This document shows, piece by piece, positions 8,191 to 17,737 of a stretch of DNA of 64,000 nucleotides (positions are counted from its first letter, which is position 1; each line of letters begins with the position of its first letter). Below the pieces are notes generated by a model, which saw only the letters and a list, made by a program, of their open reading frames with translations, was not told where the DNA came from and searched no databases. The DNA is from JAZSNL01 sp045536365. GTDB lineage: Bacteria > Bacillota_I > Bacilli_A > ML615J-28 > CAG-313. Location of the stretch: positions 124,001 through 188,000 of the forward strand of contig JAZSNL010000016.1 of assembly GCA_045536365.1 (NCBI GenBank), given 5' to 3'. A program made the position numbers and the translations under genes.

Positions 8191-11100
8191 TTATACTATT
8201 TTTTCTAAATATTGTGTCAATTTATATATATAGCTTTTTTCGTATAATTTTGGATTAATAGTAATACTGACTTTTCTACGTCTTGAATCATAATCTAATC
8301 TAAATTTTGTGTCTAGTTCGATAGATAATTCATAAATCATCTTAAAATTTAATTTACTTGTTTTTTCAGAACTGAAAATTACAGTAACGTTATTTTCTTC
8401 TTCTTTGAAAGTTTCTACATCATTAATTTTCAAGAGATGTTCTAGATATTTGGCTTCCATATATAAAAGTATATCTTCATCTAATTTACCATATCTATCT
8501 GTAAATTCTGCTTTTAAAATTTCAATTTGTTCTCTTGAACGTATTTTATTAATAGATTGGTGGATTTCTATTCTTATTGGATCATCAGATACATATTTTT
8601 CACTAATATGTCTTGATACTCCAATAAAATAATGTTTAGGTTCTTCTAATTTTTCTGGTTCATTTTTAATTTCATCAATTGCTTCTTTTAACATTTTCAT
8701 ATATAAATCTAAACCTATATCATCGATAAAACCAGATTGCTCACTTCCTAAGATATCTCCCGCTCCGCGTATTGCAAGGTCACGCATAGCAATTTTGTAT
8801 CCACTACCTAATGCGGTAAATTCCTTTATCGCATCCAGTCTTTTCATCGCATCTTCTGTTAATACTCTTGATTTTTCATACATTAAGTATGCATATGAGA
8901 TTCTATCACTACGTCCAACACGTCCTCTAATTTGATAAAGTTGAGACAATCCTAATATGTCCGCTTTTTCAATAATCATTGTATTTGCGTTAGGAATATC
9001 TATACCTGTTTCTATTATTGTTGTACATACTAAAACATCATAATTTCCATCTAAAAATTCAGTTAATTCTAATTCAATATCATCTTTATCCATTTTTCCA
9101 TGAATTACACCAACTCTTGCGTGAGGAACAAGTTTATTAATTTTCCTTACTATTCTATCTAATTCACTTATTCTGTTTAATAAATAGAATACTTGGCCTT
9201 TTCTAGATAATTCTCTGTTTATAGCTTCTTTTATAATTAAATCATTATTTTCTAATACATATGTTTGAACTGGCATTCTATTAGTTGGTGGAGTTTCAAT
9301 TAAACTCAAGTCTCTTAAACCCGATAAAGTCATTTGTAATGTTCGAGGAATTGGTGTTGCAGAAAGAGTCAAAACATCAACTAAAGATTTCATCATTTTA
9401 ATTCTTTCTTTGTGTTCCACACCAAATCTTTGTTCTTCATCGACTATTAACAATCCTAAATCTTTAAATTTAATGTCTTTAGATAATAATCTATGTGTTC
9501 CTATAACAATATCTACGTATCCGGTTTTTAATCCTTCAATAATATTTTTTTGTTGTTTTGTAGGAACAAAACGATTTATTAATTCTACTTTTACACCATA
9601 TTTTTCGAATCTTTCTTTAAAAGTATAATAATGTTGTCTTGTTAAAACTGTAGTAGGCGCTAAATATGCTACTTGTTTTCCATTATCTACAGCTTTAAAA
9701 GCAGCTCTCATCGCAACTTCCGTTTTACCAAAACCTACATCTCCACATATTAATCGATCTAATGGATGAGGTCCTTCCATATCTTTTTTAACATCATATA
9801 TTGCTTTTAATTGATCTGGTGTTTCGTTAAAATTAAAATCTTTTTCAAATTCATATTGATCAAGAGTATCTTCTTTATAGACGAAACCTTTTTTCGATTC
9901 ACGTTCTGCTTGAACTTTGATTAATTTTTGGGCAATTTCATATATCTTTGTTTTAACTTTGGCTTTTTTCTTTTGCCATTCTTTGCCATTTAAGTTATTT
10001 AATTTAGGTGCTGTGTCTTTACTACCTATATATTTCTCTAAATAATAAATATTTTCTACAGGAACATATAGTTTCCCATCATTCGCATATTCAATACAAA
10101 GATAATCATTTTTATTATTATGTAATTCGACTGTTTTAATTCCTACATATTTACCGATACCGTAATCTCTGTGAACAACATAGTCACCGTATTTTAATTC
10201 ATCTTTGTTATATATTTTTACAGACTCATTATAATAAGCGCTATATTTATTGTTCTTTATCATTTTTGAAGGTGAATATTCGTTAGGAGTAAGAATCTCA
10301 ATAAATATTTCGTTGTCTATGAAGCCAATTGCATTTTCACAAACCATTAAATTTATTTCTTTTTGTTTTATATCATTAAAATCATATATATAATTATATT
10401 TAACATTTGAAACTTCGAAGATTTCTTTAATATGTTGTATTTTTAATTCTGATTGATGAGTTATTAAATAAGTTTTAGAATGGTTATTCTTAACATCCTC
10501 TACTAACGTTTTTAAATTATTATTATATTCAAAATTATTAATAGTTGATAAATCAAATAATTTATTTAGATATATATCGTTTAAACTAGTTTTAAACTTT
10601 GAAACAAAAACATTTTGTTTTGAATATTGTAGAATTTCATATAAATTTCGTTGAAATCCGATTGGCATAGGAACTTCTTTATTATCTTGATAATCTTTTA
10701 TACTATTAAAATTGTCATATATAACAGTAGATGGTTTAACAAATTCAATAAAATTTTCTATTTCCGTTTCTATCTGAGGTAGATATATATATAATGATTC
10801 TAAATTATTATAATTTTCTAAATTTGTTATTACCTTTGATAATCGATTTTCATCTTTTTCGATTTTTTTAATTCTATTTATTATTTTAGGTATATCTACT
10901 GACTTGTAATATATATCGTCTAAAGGAAAAATTAAAACTTCTTTTATTTTTCCTTCACTCATTTGATTAACTACATTGATTTTTTTAATATTTTCTATTT
11001 CATCGTCAAAAAAATTAATCCTTATAGGTGTTTTTTCATTAATAGGATATATATCTATTAAACTACCTCTTACACTAAAAGTACCTAATTCTTCAGTTAT

Positions 11101-11598
11101 AGTAGTTTTTTTATATCCTCTATTTACTAATTCTTCAATTAAAGTATTTCGAGATATAATTTGTCCGACTTTTAAATTCAAAAAAGCGTCTTTTATTTTT
11201 TCTTGTTTAAGGATATTTCTTAATGCGCCATCACTATTTGTTATTATTATTTTGGGTTTACCTTGGATAACATTATATAAAGTTAACATTCTAGCAAGTT
11301 TAAACCCGGGTGAACTTGCAATTTCTTCAGTAAAATAAAAGTCTTCAACTGGGAAAAAGCTGACAAAGTCAGCTCCTACTAGTTCACTAATTATTTCAAA
11401 GGTTTTTGATGCTTCAAAAAGATCGGATGTTACATATATAATATTTTCATTTTTTTCTAAATATATTAAAGAAGTTATAAGTTTAGAAAGATTATTAGCG
11501 GTATTAGATAATAATATATTTTGTTCTTTGTTGTTATATATATATTCCAAAATAGTATTATATTTTTTTATACTTTTAATATAATCTAAAATATTCAT
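8191..11598 (-). CDS. mfd: Transcription-repair coupling factor Mfd
   Basis: ATP-driven translocase that removes stalled RNA polymerase and recruits nucleotide excision repair. About 1135 residues. Order: UvrB-like N-terminal module, RNAP-interaction domain with YGDYVVHRDYGIGKYVG near residue 475, the helicase motor with Walker A GDVGFGKTE near 630, DEEQRFG (motif II) near 730, SATPIPRT, QIRGRVGRS (motif VI), and the C-terminal TRCF domain. The frame is open from two GTG codons at 11610, but the ATG at 11598 fits best: AGGTGG ends 7-9 bp upstream with an ATATAT spacer. It follows pth, whose stop overlaps this ribosome site. Confidence 0.95.
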   Translation of the reverse strand: MNILDYIKSIKKYNTILEYIYNNKEQNILLSNTANNLSKLITSLIYLEKNENIIYVTSDLFEASKTFEIISELVGADFVSFFPVEDFYFTEEIASSPGFKLARMLTLYNVIQGKPKIIITNSDGALRNILKQEKIKDAFLNLKVGQIISRNTLIEELVNRGYKKTTITEELGTFSVRGSLIDIYPINEKTPIRINFFDDEIENIKKINVVNQMSEGKIKEVLIFPLDDIYYKSVDIPKIINRIKKIEKDENRLSKVITNLENYNNLESLYIYLPQIETEIENFIEFVKPSTVIYDNFNSIKDYQDNKEVPMPIGFQRNLYEILQYSKQNVFVSKFKTSLNDIYLNKLFDLSTINNFEYNNNLKTLVEDVKNNHSKTYLITHQSELKIQHIKEIFEVSNVKYNYIYDFNDIKQKEINLMVCENAIGFIDNEIFIEILTPNEYSPSKMIKNNKYSAYYNESVKIYNKDELKYGDYVVHRDYGIGKYVGIKTVELHNNKNDYLCIEYANDGKLYVPVENIYYLEKYIGSKDTAPKLNNLNGKEWQKKKAKVKTKIYEIAQKLIKVQAERESKKGFVYKEDTLDQYEFEKDFNFNETPDQLKAIYDVKKDMEGPHPLDRLICGDVGFGKTEVAMRAAFKAVDNGKQVAYLAPTTVLTRQHYYTFKERFEKYGVKVELINRFVPTKQQKNIIEGLKTGYVDIVIGTHRLLSKDIKFKDLGLLIVDEEQRFGVEHKERIKMMKSLVDVLTLSATPIPRTLQMTLSGLRDLSLIETPPTNRMPVQTYVLENNDLIIKEAINRELSRKGQVFYLLNRISELDRIVRKINKLVPHARVGVIHGKMDKDDIELELTEFLDGNYDVLVCTTIIETGIDIPNANTMIIEKADILGLSQLYQIRGRVGRSDRISYAYLMYEKSRVLTEDAMKRLDAIKEFTALGSGYKIAMRDLAIRGAGDILGSEQSGFIDDIGLDLYMKMLKEAIDEIKNEPEKLEEPKHYFIGVSRHISEKYVSDDPIRIEIHQSINKIRSREQIEILKAEFTDRYGKLDEDILLYMEAKYLEHLLKINDVETFKEEENNVTVIFSSEKTSKLNFKMIYELSIELDTKFRLDYDSRRRKVSITINPKLYEKSYIYKLTQYLEKIV

Positions 11599-11610
11599 AT
11601 ATATCACCAC

Positions 11611-12165
11611 CTAATTGTAATGATTCATTATGTAATTAATACCATGTGTTACATAATCAGTTATGATATTAGGTGCTTGTACAAATACTTCTTCCAATAT
11701 TTTTCTTTCTTCAGCGTTGAAATTTGATAAAACAAAATCAATGACATTATTTTTATCTTCATGGCCTATACCTATTCTAATACGATCAAATTCTTCTGTG
11801 TGTAAACAACTAATTATTGATTTAATTCCGTTGTGACCACCACTTGAACCTTTAAATCGAATTCTCATTTTTCCTGTAGGCAAATCCATATCATCATGAA
11901 TTACTATAACTTTTTCGTTTTCTAAATGATAATATTTAATAAATGCTGCAACAGCGTTTCCAGAAGCGTTCATATATGTTAAAGGTTTAAGAAAGTAGTG
12001 TTTTTCACCTTTAATAATTGATGTTGCAACTAAAGTATTTGCTTTTTTATCAATTTTAAATTGTAATTTAAAAGGTTCAATCAAAGAATCAAGAAACATA
12101 AAACCAACATTATGTCTTGTGTTTTGATATTCTTTGCCGGGATTTCCTAATCCTACAATAATCAT
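11611..12165 (-). CDS. pth: Peptidyl-tRNA hydrolase
   Basis: Releases tRNA from peptidyl-tRNA that drops off ribosomes. At 184 residues it is of normal length, opening with IIVGLGNPGKEYQNTRHNVG, which carries the catalytic His of the family (RHNVGF). KPLTYMNASG, DDMDLPTGKMRIR and GGHNGIKSI complete the active-site set. The ATG at 12165 is preceded by GGAGG and TATATAT. The gene is 21 bp downstream of folD and immediately upstream of mfd, as in many Firmicutes; the fhs-folD-pth-mfd run may be one transcript. Confidence 0.95.
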   Translation of the reverse strand: MIIVGLGNPGKEYQNTRHNVGFMFLDSLIEPFKLQFKIDKKANTLVATSIIKGEKHYFLKPLTYMNASGNAVAAFIKYYHLENEKVIVIHDDMDLPTGKMRIRFKGSSGGHNGIKSIISCLHTEEFDRIRIGIGHEDKNNVIDFVLSNFNAEERKILEEVFVQAPNIITDYVTHGINYIMNHYN

Positions 12166-12186
12166 ATATATACCTCCTTCTCTAGT

Positions 12187-13038
12187 TTATTTATTTTTTA
12201 GAATTTGTTCATATGCAATAAGCGTGTTTTCTAATAAACTTACAATTGTTAAAGGTCCAACTCCCCCTGGAACAGGAGTGATATAAGATGTTTTTTCTTT
12301 AACATTTTCAAAATCAACATCTCCGTATAATTTATCATCAACTCGGTTGATGCCTACATCGATAACAATTGCACCGTCTTTAACCATATCTTCAGTTATA
12401 AACTTAGCTTTTCCTACAGCAGCAACTAATACATCTGCTGTTTTTGTTATTTCTTTTAAATTTTGTGTTCTTGAATGAGCAATAGTTACTGTTGCGTTAG
12501 CATTAAGTAGCAACATACTCATAGGTTTGCCTACTATATTACTTCTTCCTATTACTACCGCATGTTTTCCTGTTAAATCAATTTCATATTCTTTAAATAA
12601 TTTCATTATTCCTGATGGAGTTGCAGAAACAAGTGAATTTACACCACTAAAAAGTTTTCCCTTATTAATAATTCCAAATCCATCTACGTCTTTTGTATCA
12701 ATTACCGCATTAATAACTTGTTGTTCATTTAAATGTTTAGGTAATGGTAATTGTACTATTATTCCATGTACAGAGTCATCCTTATTTAAAGTATCAATTT
12801 CATTTAATAATTCTTCACTCGTAACATTTTCATCTAAATGTTTCAATTCTGCTGCTATATTACAATATGTAGCAGCTTTTATTTTGTTTCTTACATATAT
12901 TTGACTAGCAGGGTTATTACCTACCATAATAATAACTAATTTAGGAGTTACATTATATTGTTGTATATATGTATTTGTTTTTTCTTTTAATTCTTCTTTT
13001 AACTTTTTACTTAAATTTTTTCCATCTAATATTGTCAT
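12187..13038 (-). CDS. folD: Bifunctional methylene-THF dehydrogenase/methenyl-THF cyclohydrolase FolD
   Basis: Interconverts 5,10-methylene-, methenyl- and 10-formyl-tetrahydrofolate in one-carbon metabolism. The 283 residues include YVRNKIKAA (catalytic Lys region) near 50, GIIVQLPLPKHL near 95, DVDGFG, the nucleotide-binding GRSNIVGKPMS near 166, and the C-terminal signature PVPGGVGPLT. The start ATG 13038 has AGGA then ATATATAT. It lies 11 bp after fhs, pairing the two enzymes of the formate-to-methylene-THF branch. Confidence 0.96.
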   Translation of the reverse strand: MTILDGKNLSKKLKEELKEKTNTYIQQYNVTPKLVIIMVGNNPASQIYVRNKIKAATYCNIAAELKHLDENVTSEELLNEIDTLNKDDSVHGIIVQLPLPKHLNEQQVINAVIDTKDVDGFGIINKGKLFSGVNSLVSATPSGIMKLFKEYEIDLTGKHAVVIGRSNIVGKPMSMLLLNANATVTIAHSRTQNLKEITKTADVLVAAVGKAKFITEDMVKDGAIVIDVGINRVDDKLYGDVDFENVKEKTSYITPVPGGVGPLTIVSLLENTLIAYEQILKNK

Positions 13039-13049
13039 ATATATATTCC

Positions 13050-14714
13050 TTATGAAAGGTTAATAATTTCACCTTTTTTATTTAAATCTATTTTATTTGC
13101 AAGAGGAACTTTTGGAAGACCAGGCATAGTCATTATATCTCCTGTTAAACAAACTAAGAATTTTGCTCCTGCTGATACTCTAATTTCTCTAATTGTAATC
13201 GTAAATTCTTTAGGAGCTCCTAATAATTTAGGATTATCAGTTAAAGATAATGGTGTTTTTGCCATACAAATATAAAAATCTTTATATTTGCTATTATTTA
13301 AAATTTCTAGTTGTTCTTTAACATTATCTGTATATTCAACTTTTGTAGCGCCATATACATTAAAACATATATGTTCAATTTTATCCTCAATTTTTTCATT
13401 TAAATTATACATATAATTAGGAGTTATAGGTTCATTAATAATTTCACAAACCTTTTCTGCAAGTTCAATTCCACCATTTCCTCCTTTTGCGTAAACTTCG
13501 CTTAAAGCATAAGGGTGGCTATTATTATTCGCCCATTCCTTAAAAGTCGAAATTTCGGCCTCTGTGTCGCTCAAATAGCGATTTAGAGACAAAACATAAG
13601 GAACATTAAACTTTTTAAGTGTATCTATATGTTTTTCTAAATTAACTAAGCCTTTTATTAAAGCAGAAACGTTTTCTTCTTGAATATCTTTTTTCTTAAC
13701 CCCACCATGATACTTCATAGCTTTTAATGTTACTACTAAAACAACTGCACTAACTTTTAAATTTGCTTCTCTACATTTAATGTCCAAGAACTTTTCAGCA
13801 CCTAGATCTGCACCAAAGCCAGCTTCTGTTACTACATAATCAGCTAATTTTAATCCTAATTTTGTTGCAATAATAGAATTACATCCGTGAGCTATATTTG
13901 CAAAAGGGCCTCCATGTATTAAAATAGGGTTATTTTCTAAAGTTTGTACAAGGTTTGGTTTAATAGCATCTTTTAATAATACTAATACAGAACCGGTGAT
14001 TTGTAAATCCTTTACTGTGATAACATTACCATTTTTGTCATATGCAATTATTAAATTATTAATTCTTTCTCTTAAATCTTCAATATCTCTTGCAAGACAT
14101 AAAATCGCCATTATTTCAGATGCCACAGTTATGTTATATCCATCTTCTCTAGGAGTTTCTTTTGCCGAATCTAACCCTACTGTTACTTTTCTTAAAGCAC
14201 GATCATTTAAATCAACGCATCTTTTCCATACAATTCTATTCTCATCTATGTTTAATTCATTACCTTGATATATATGATTATCAATACATGCACTAATTAA
14301 ATTATTAGCAGCAGTAATTGCATGTAAATCTCCTGTAAAATGCAAATTCAAATCAGCCATTGGATTTATTTGAGCATAACCTCCTCCAGCTGCGCCACCT
14401 TTAACGCCAAAAACAGGACCTAAAGAAGGTTCCCTTAATGCTCCTATTACATTTTTACCAATTTTAGTCATTCCATCAACTAATCCTATAGAAGTTGTTG
14501 ACTTCCCTTCACCTAATGGAGTAGGAGTAATTGCAGTAACTAATATTAGTTTACCTTCATTTTTATCCTTTAATTTTTTTAATATATCTAAATTTATTTT
14601 TGCTTTATCTTGTCCATAATATTCTAAATATTTTTCCGGAATATTAACTTTTTTCGCTATTTTTTTTATTTTTTCAATTTTACTCATTTGAGCAATTTCA
14701 ATATCAGAATACAT
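13050..14714 (-). CDS. fhs: Formate-tetrahydrofolate ligase
   Basis: ATP-dependent formation of 10-formyl-THF from formate and THF. The 554-residue length is typical. Motifs: TAITPTPLGEGKSTTSIGL (P-loop) near residue 60, EPSLGPVFGVKGGAAGGGYA near 93, NLHFTGDLHAI near 123, EAGFGADLGAEKF and TGDIMTMPGLPK near the end. ATG 14714 follows GGAGGG and ATATAT. It heads the fhs-folD-pth-mfd series. A TATAAT lies 30 bp upstream, but no good -35 was found. Confidence 0.96.
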   Translation of the reverse strand: MYSDIEIAQMSKIEKIKKIAKKVNIPEKYLEYYGQDKAKINLDILKKLKDKNEGKLILVTAITPTPLGEGKSTTSIGLVDGMTKIGKNVIGALREPSLGPVFGVKGGAAGGGYAQINPMADLNLHFTGDLHAITAANNLISACIDNHIYQGNELNIDENRIVWKRCVDLNDRALRKVTVGLDSAKETPREDGYNITVASEIMAILCLARDIEDLRERINNLIIAYDKNGNVITVKDLQITGSVLVLLKDAIKPNLVQTLENNPILIHGGPFANIAHGCNSIIATKLGLKLADYVVTEAGFGADLGAEKFLDIKCREANLKVSAVVLVVTLKAMKYHGGVKKKDIQEENVSALIKGLVNLEKHIDTLKKFNVPYVLSLNRYLSDTEAEISTFKEWANNNSHPYALSEVYAKGGNGGIELAEKVCEIINEPITPNYMYNLNEKIEDKIEHICFNVYGATKVEYTDNVKEQLEILNNSKYKDFYICMAKTPLSLTDNPKLLGAPKEFTITIREIRVSAGAKFLVCLTGDIMTMPGLPKVPLANKIDLNKKGEIINLS

Positions 14715-14824
14715 ATATATCCCTCCTAAGTGAAAACATTATAAACTGAAACAAAAAAATATTCCATTCAAGTGCTAACTTTTTTATCTTATATAGAATA
14801 TTATGAATAGAGGAGGTGAGTAAT

Positions 14825-15241
14825 TTGGGAGCAATAGCATATAACAAAAAAGAGTTAGAATTACTTGCAAGATTAATGAGAGCAGAAGCGGAATCAGAAG
14901 GTGATTTAGGAATGCTGATGGTAGGTAACGTAGGAGTTAATCGAGTTAAAGCAAATTGTTTGGATTTTAAAAACATCAGATCTGTTCAACAAATGGTTTA
15001 TCAACATCCAGGAGGTTTTGAATCTACTTTATATTCTTATTTTTATCAAGCTCCCCGAGAAATTGATAAAAAACTTGCAAAAAGAGTATTAAAAGGAGAA
15101 AAATTTCACCCTGCAACAAGATCACTCTGGTTTTACGCTTCAAAAGATGATTGTCAATCTAAATGGTGGGGACAATGGAATAGTGGAAGATATGGATCTC
15201 ATTGCTTTTATTCCCCCGTAGAAAGCGAAAATTGCTATTAA
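14825..15241 (+). CDS. cwlJ: Spore cortex-lytic cell wall hydrolase, CwlJ/SleB family
   Basis: A hydrolase_2 (SleB/CwlJ) domain protein of about 138 residues with no signal peptide, matching CwlJ rather than secreted SleB. The family's catalytic glutamate region is visible as ELELLARLMRAEAESEGD, followed by VGNVGVNRV and the C-terminal ASRSL-like TRSLWFYA block. In spores CwlJ degrades cortex during germination and depends on GerQ, which is the next gene 50 bp downstream. The frame opens at GTG 14816, but the TTG at 14825 has AGGAGGTG 6 bp upstream and is preferred. It lies on the plus strand, against its neighbours. No clear promoter recognised. Confidence 0.85.
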   Translation: MGAIAYNKKELELLARLMRAEAESEGDLGMLMVGNVGVNRVKANCLDFKNIRSVQQMVYQHPGGFESTLYSYFYQAPREIDKKLAKRVLKGEKFHPATRSLWFYASKDDCQSKWWGQWNSGRYGSHCFYSPVESENCY

Positions 15242-15245
15242 TGTC

Positions 15246-15272
15246 ACCATTTTTATGTTTTTGCATAGATTA
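15246..15272 (+). promoter_or_regulatory. Possible sigma-K type promoter of gerQ
   Basis: AC at 15246-15247, 16 bp, then CATAGATTA at 15264-15272. This fits the mother-cell sigma-K pattern AC-N16/17-CATANNNTA. The local AT content makes chance matches possible. Confidence 0.4.
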
Positions 15273-15290
15273 TATTGAGGAGTGATTTAA

Positions 15291-15617
15291 ATGAATCAAA
15301 CAAACCAACAACAAAATTACAATCAACAAATAATACCTTATCCCCCATTTTACCAAGATATTAGTAATCCATATCAAGAACAATCATATATAGAAAATAT
15401 TTTAAGACTAAACAAAGATAAACCGGCAACTATCTATATGAGTTTTGAAGGAAGTCAATGGGGATCAAAAATATTTAAAGGTATAATTTTAGGAGCAGGA
15501 AGAGATCATATTTTATTAAAAGATACACAAACAAATACAAGATATTTATTACTTACTATTTATTTATCATATATAACTTTTGATGAGCCTATTGATTATG
15601 AGTATCCTGTTGAATAA
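15291..15617 (+). CDS. gerQ: Spore coat protein GerQ
   Basis: Coat protein needed for CwlJ localisation and function and cross-linked by transglutaminase in Bacillus. The protein has 108 residues, shorter than the 181-residue B. subtilis form, because the Gln/Asn/Pro/Tyr-rich N-terminal arm is only about 40 residues. The conserved core is clear: SYIENILRLNKDKPATIYMS, then KIFKGIILGAGRDHILLKD and TRYLLLTIYLSYITFDEPI. It directly follows the cwlJ-type gene, and gerQ-cwlJ adjacency is known in B. anthracis. AGGAG lies 10 bp before ATG 15291; a terminator follows. Confidence 0.9.
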   Translation: MNQTNQQQNYNQQIIPYPPFYQDISNPYQEQSYIENILRLNKDKPATIYMSFEGSQWGSKIFKGIILGAGRDHILLKDTQTNTRYLLLTIYLSYITFDEPIDYEYPVE

Positions 15618-15643
15618 AATCCATTAAATAATGGATTTTTTAT
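15616..15643 (+). terminator. Terminator of gerQ
   Basis: Stem AAAATCCATT/AATGGATTTT with a 4-nt loop and a T run, overlapping the gerQ stop. Confidence 0.8.
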
Positions 15644-15650
15644 CATTTTA

Positions 15651-15680
15651 TTGATATTTTAAAATGTTTTTTGATAAAAT
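15651..15680 (+). promoter_or_regulatory. Probable promoter of the HIT-family gene
   Basis: TTGATA (15651-15656), 18 bp, TAAAAT (15675-15680), 18 bp before the start codon at 15699. Confidence 0.55.
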
Positions 15681-15698
15681 TAAATTGAGGTGATATAT

Positions 15699-16097
15699 AT
15701 GTGTATTTTTTGTAAAATAGTTGACAAAGAACTACCTTCTTATAAAATTTATGAAAACGAATATGTTTATGCTTTTTTAGACATTAATCCATGTGCAGTA
15801 GGTCATACTTTAATAATACCTAAAAAGCATTTTGTAAATATTTTCGATATGGAAGAACAATATGCTGCAGAAATTTTTAAAGCTGCTATTCACGTTGCAA
15901 ATTTATTAAAAGAAAAATTAAACGCTGATGGTGTAAATTTAATTAATAACAGTGGGAAAGAAGCTCATCAAGCGGTTTTTCATTTCCATTTACATGTTCT
16001 TCCACGTTTCAAAGATGATACTTTAAATTTCTTACAACCAACTATGAAGGTTGATTCTCAATATTTAGAAGATTTACAAGATAAAATATTAAAATAA
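15699..16097 (+). CDS. hit: HIT family nucleotide phosphoramidase-like hydrolase (Hit/HinT)
   Basis: A 132-residue HIT-superfamily protein. It opens with CIFCKIVDKELPSYKIYE and carries VGHTLIIPKKH near residue 35 and the catalytic HIT triad HFHLHVLPR near residue 95, which reads as H-x-H-x-H. HinT enzymes hydrolyse AMP-N linkages. The frame begins at GTG 15690, but ATG 15699 is preferred, with GAGGTG and the ATATAT spacer upstream. It has its own promoter and shares a bidirectional terminator with serS. Confidence 0.9.
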   Translation: MCIFCKIVDKELPSYKIYENEYVYAFLDINPCAVGHTLIIPKKHFVNIFDMEEQYAAEIFKAAIHVANLLKEKLNADGVNLINNSGKEAHQAVFHFHLHVLPRFKDDTLNFLQPTMKVDSQYLEDLQDKILK

Positions 16098-16125
16098 AAA
16101 AAGATGCGAAAGCATCTTTTTTTTA
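16095..16125. terminator. Bidirectional terminator between hit and serS
   Basis: Stem AAAGATGC/GCATCTTT with a GAAA tetraloop and A/T runs on both flanks; it serves both convergent genes. Confidence 0.85.
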
Positions 16126-17409
16126 TTATCTAATTTCAGTAACTCCCATATAAGGAACTAAAACTTCAGGCACTTTAATTGAACCATCTGCTTGTTGATA
16201 ATTTTCAATTACCGCTATTACTGTTCTGCCAACTGCTAAACCAGAACCATTTAATGTATGTACTAATTCAGTTTTGCTATCTTTAGTTCTTCTAAATCTA
16301 ATATTCGCTCTTCTTGCTTGATAATCTTCAGCATTACTAATAGATCCAATTTCACGATAGCAATTTTGACTTGGTATCCATACTTCAATATCATAAGTTT
16401 TCGCCATTGCAAATCCCATATCACCAGTACATAATTCTACTACATGATAAGGTATTTTTAATTCTTTTAAAACTTCTTCTGAATCTAATAACATTTGTTC
16501 TAATTCTGCGTAAGAATCTTCAGGTTTAGTAAATTTAATTAATTCTACTTTATTGAATTGATGCTGTCTTAAAATACCTCTTGTATCTCTTCCGGCACTT
16601 CCAGCTTCAGCTCTAAACGCTGTTGTAAAAGATGTATATTTAATTGGTAACTCATCACCATCTAAAATTTCATCTCTGTACATATTAATTGTAGGAACTT
16701 CGGCTGTAGGATTTAAATACCAATCATCATCGTCTTGACCTGCAGTAACTTTATATGCATCATCTTTAAATTTAGGGAATTGACCTGTACCTAACATACT
16801 AGCTCCATTAACTATGAATGGTGGGATTACTTCAGTATACCCTTGTTTTCTTGCGTGTAAATCCATCATAAATCTAATTAATGCTAATTCTAATCTTGCT
16901 GCTAATCCTTTGTAAATAACAAAACGTGCACCTGTAATTTTTGCGGCGCGATCAAAATCTAAAATTCCTAATTTTTCACAAAGTTCAGTATGATCTTTTA
17001 CAGGAAAATCAAATTGTGTAGGTTCCATAAATTTTCTGATTTCTCTATTTTCAGATTCATCTTTACCTACCTTAGTAGTTAAACTAACTAAATTTGGAGT
17101 AGTAAGTAAAGTCATTCTTATTTTTTCATCTAATACTTTTAGTTCTTCTTCTAACGCTTTAATTGAGTCACCTATATTTGCTACACTTGCAAGAACTTCT
17201 GAAGCATCTTGTTTATTTCTTTTTAATTCACCAATTAATTTACTTTTTTGATTTCTTTCGTTTTTTAATTTTTCTACTTCTACTAAGATTTCTCTTCTTC
17301 TTTCATCTTCTTTTACTAATTCTCTAAGATAAGAAAAGTCTCCGCCTCTTGTATTTAATCTTCTAATTACCTCTTCTACGTCTTCACGTATTAACTTAAT
17401 ATCTAACAT
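16126..17409 (-). CDS. serS: Seryl-tRNA synthetase
   Basis: Class II synthetase charging tRNA-Ser. The 427 residues show the N-terminal antiparallel coiled-coil arm (about 30-100) that binds the long variable arm of tRNA-Ser, motif 2 FRAEAGSAGRDTRGILRQHQ near residue 265, and motif 3 NGSGLAVGRT near 389. The start ATG 17409 has AGGAGG upstream. Expression is controlled by a T-box leader at 17433-17697 with its own sigma-A promoter. The gene sits between gyrA and hit. Confidence 0.97.
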   Translation of the reverse strand: MLDIKLIREDVEEVIRRLNTRGGDFSYLRELVKEDERRREILVEVEKLKNERNQKSKLIGELKRNKQDASEVLASVANIGDSIKALEEELKVLDEKIRMTLLTTPNLVSLTTKVGKDESENREIRKFMEPTQFDFPVKDHTELCEKLGILDFDRAAKITGARFVIYKGLAARLELALIRFMMDLHARKQGYTEVIPPFIVNGASMLGTGQFPKFKDDAYKVTAGQDDDDWYLNPTAEVPTINMYRDEILDGDELPIKYTSFTTAFRAEAGSAGRDTRGILRQHQFNKVELIKFTKPEDSYAELEQMLLDSEEVLKELKIPYHVVELCTGDMGFAMAKTYDIEVWIPSQNCYREIGSISNAEDYQARRANIRFRRTKDSKTELVHTLNGSGLAVGRTVIAVIENYQQADGSIKVPEVLVPYMGVTEIR

Positions 17410-17432
17410 ATTTCCTCCTATTATTCAAATTA

Positions 17433-17697
17433 AAAATCCCTATTATAAAAGCAATAACTTTAATATTAAAATTATTTACTTTTATAACAGGGACGATTTT
17501 TTTATATCGCGGTGCCACCCTGATTAAAAAGAATTTCTTCTTTTTCTCTCTAAATAGTTAACGCCTACATACGGGAATACTTTTTATATTCCTTCTCCAA
17601 GGTAGATTCATTTAAATATGTCTACTAATTCACACCAACCATTAGTTCTCTGAAAAACATTTATTTTAAATTACTTGTCCTTTTCTTTGAATTTACT
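17433..17697 (-). promoter_or_regulatory. T-box riboswitch leader of serS
   Basis: The minus strand carries the invariant antiterminator core GGGUGGCACCGCG (GGGUGGCACC at 17511-17520), the stem I apical region AGAGAAC...GGUUGGUG near 17640, and a terminator with arms CCCTGTTATAAAAG and CTTTTATAATAGGG between 17438 and 17492, followed by U residues. In the expected specifier-loop position a UCU serine codon is read at 17605-17607 within GAAUCUACC. It senses uncharged tRNA-Ser and allows serS transcription. Confidence 0.92.
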
Positions 17698-17702
17698 CAT
17701 TA

Positions 17703-17731
17703 AGTATATACTTTTATTATTTCTCTGTCAA
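17703..17731 (-). promoter_or_regulatory. Sigma-A promoter of the serS T-box transcript
   Basis: Minus-strand TTGACA (17726-17731), 17 bp, TATACT (17703-17708). It begins 7 bp after the gyrA stop; no gyrA terminator is visible between them. Confidence 0.85.
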
Positions 17732-17737
17732 GAATAA

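Noticed and set aside
14715..14815. CIRCE-type operator near TTAGCACT upstream of fhs
   Set aside because: Only one half-site is present; the inverted partner GAGTGCTAA at 9 bp spacing is absent.
14704..14976. A minus-strand frame overlapping the cwlJ-type gene
   Set aside because: It is antisense to a clear SleB/CwlJ domain and runs through the fhs ribosome site.
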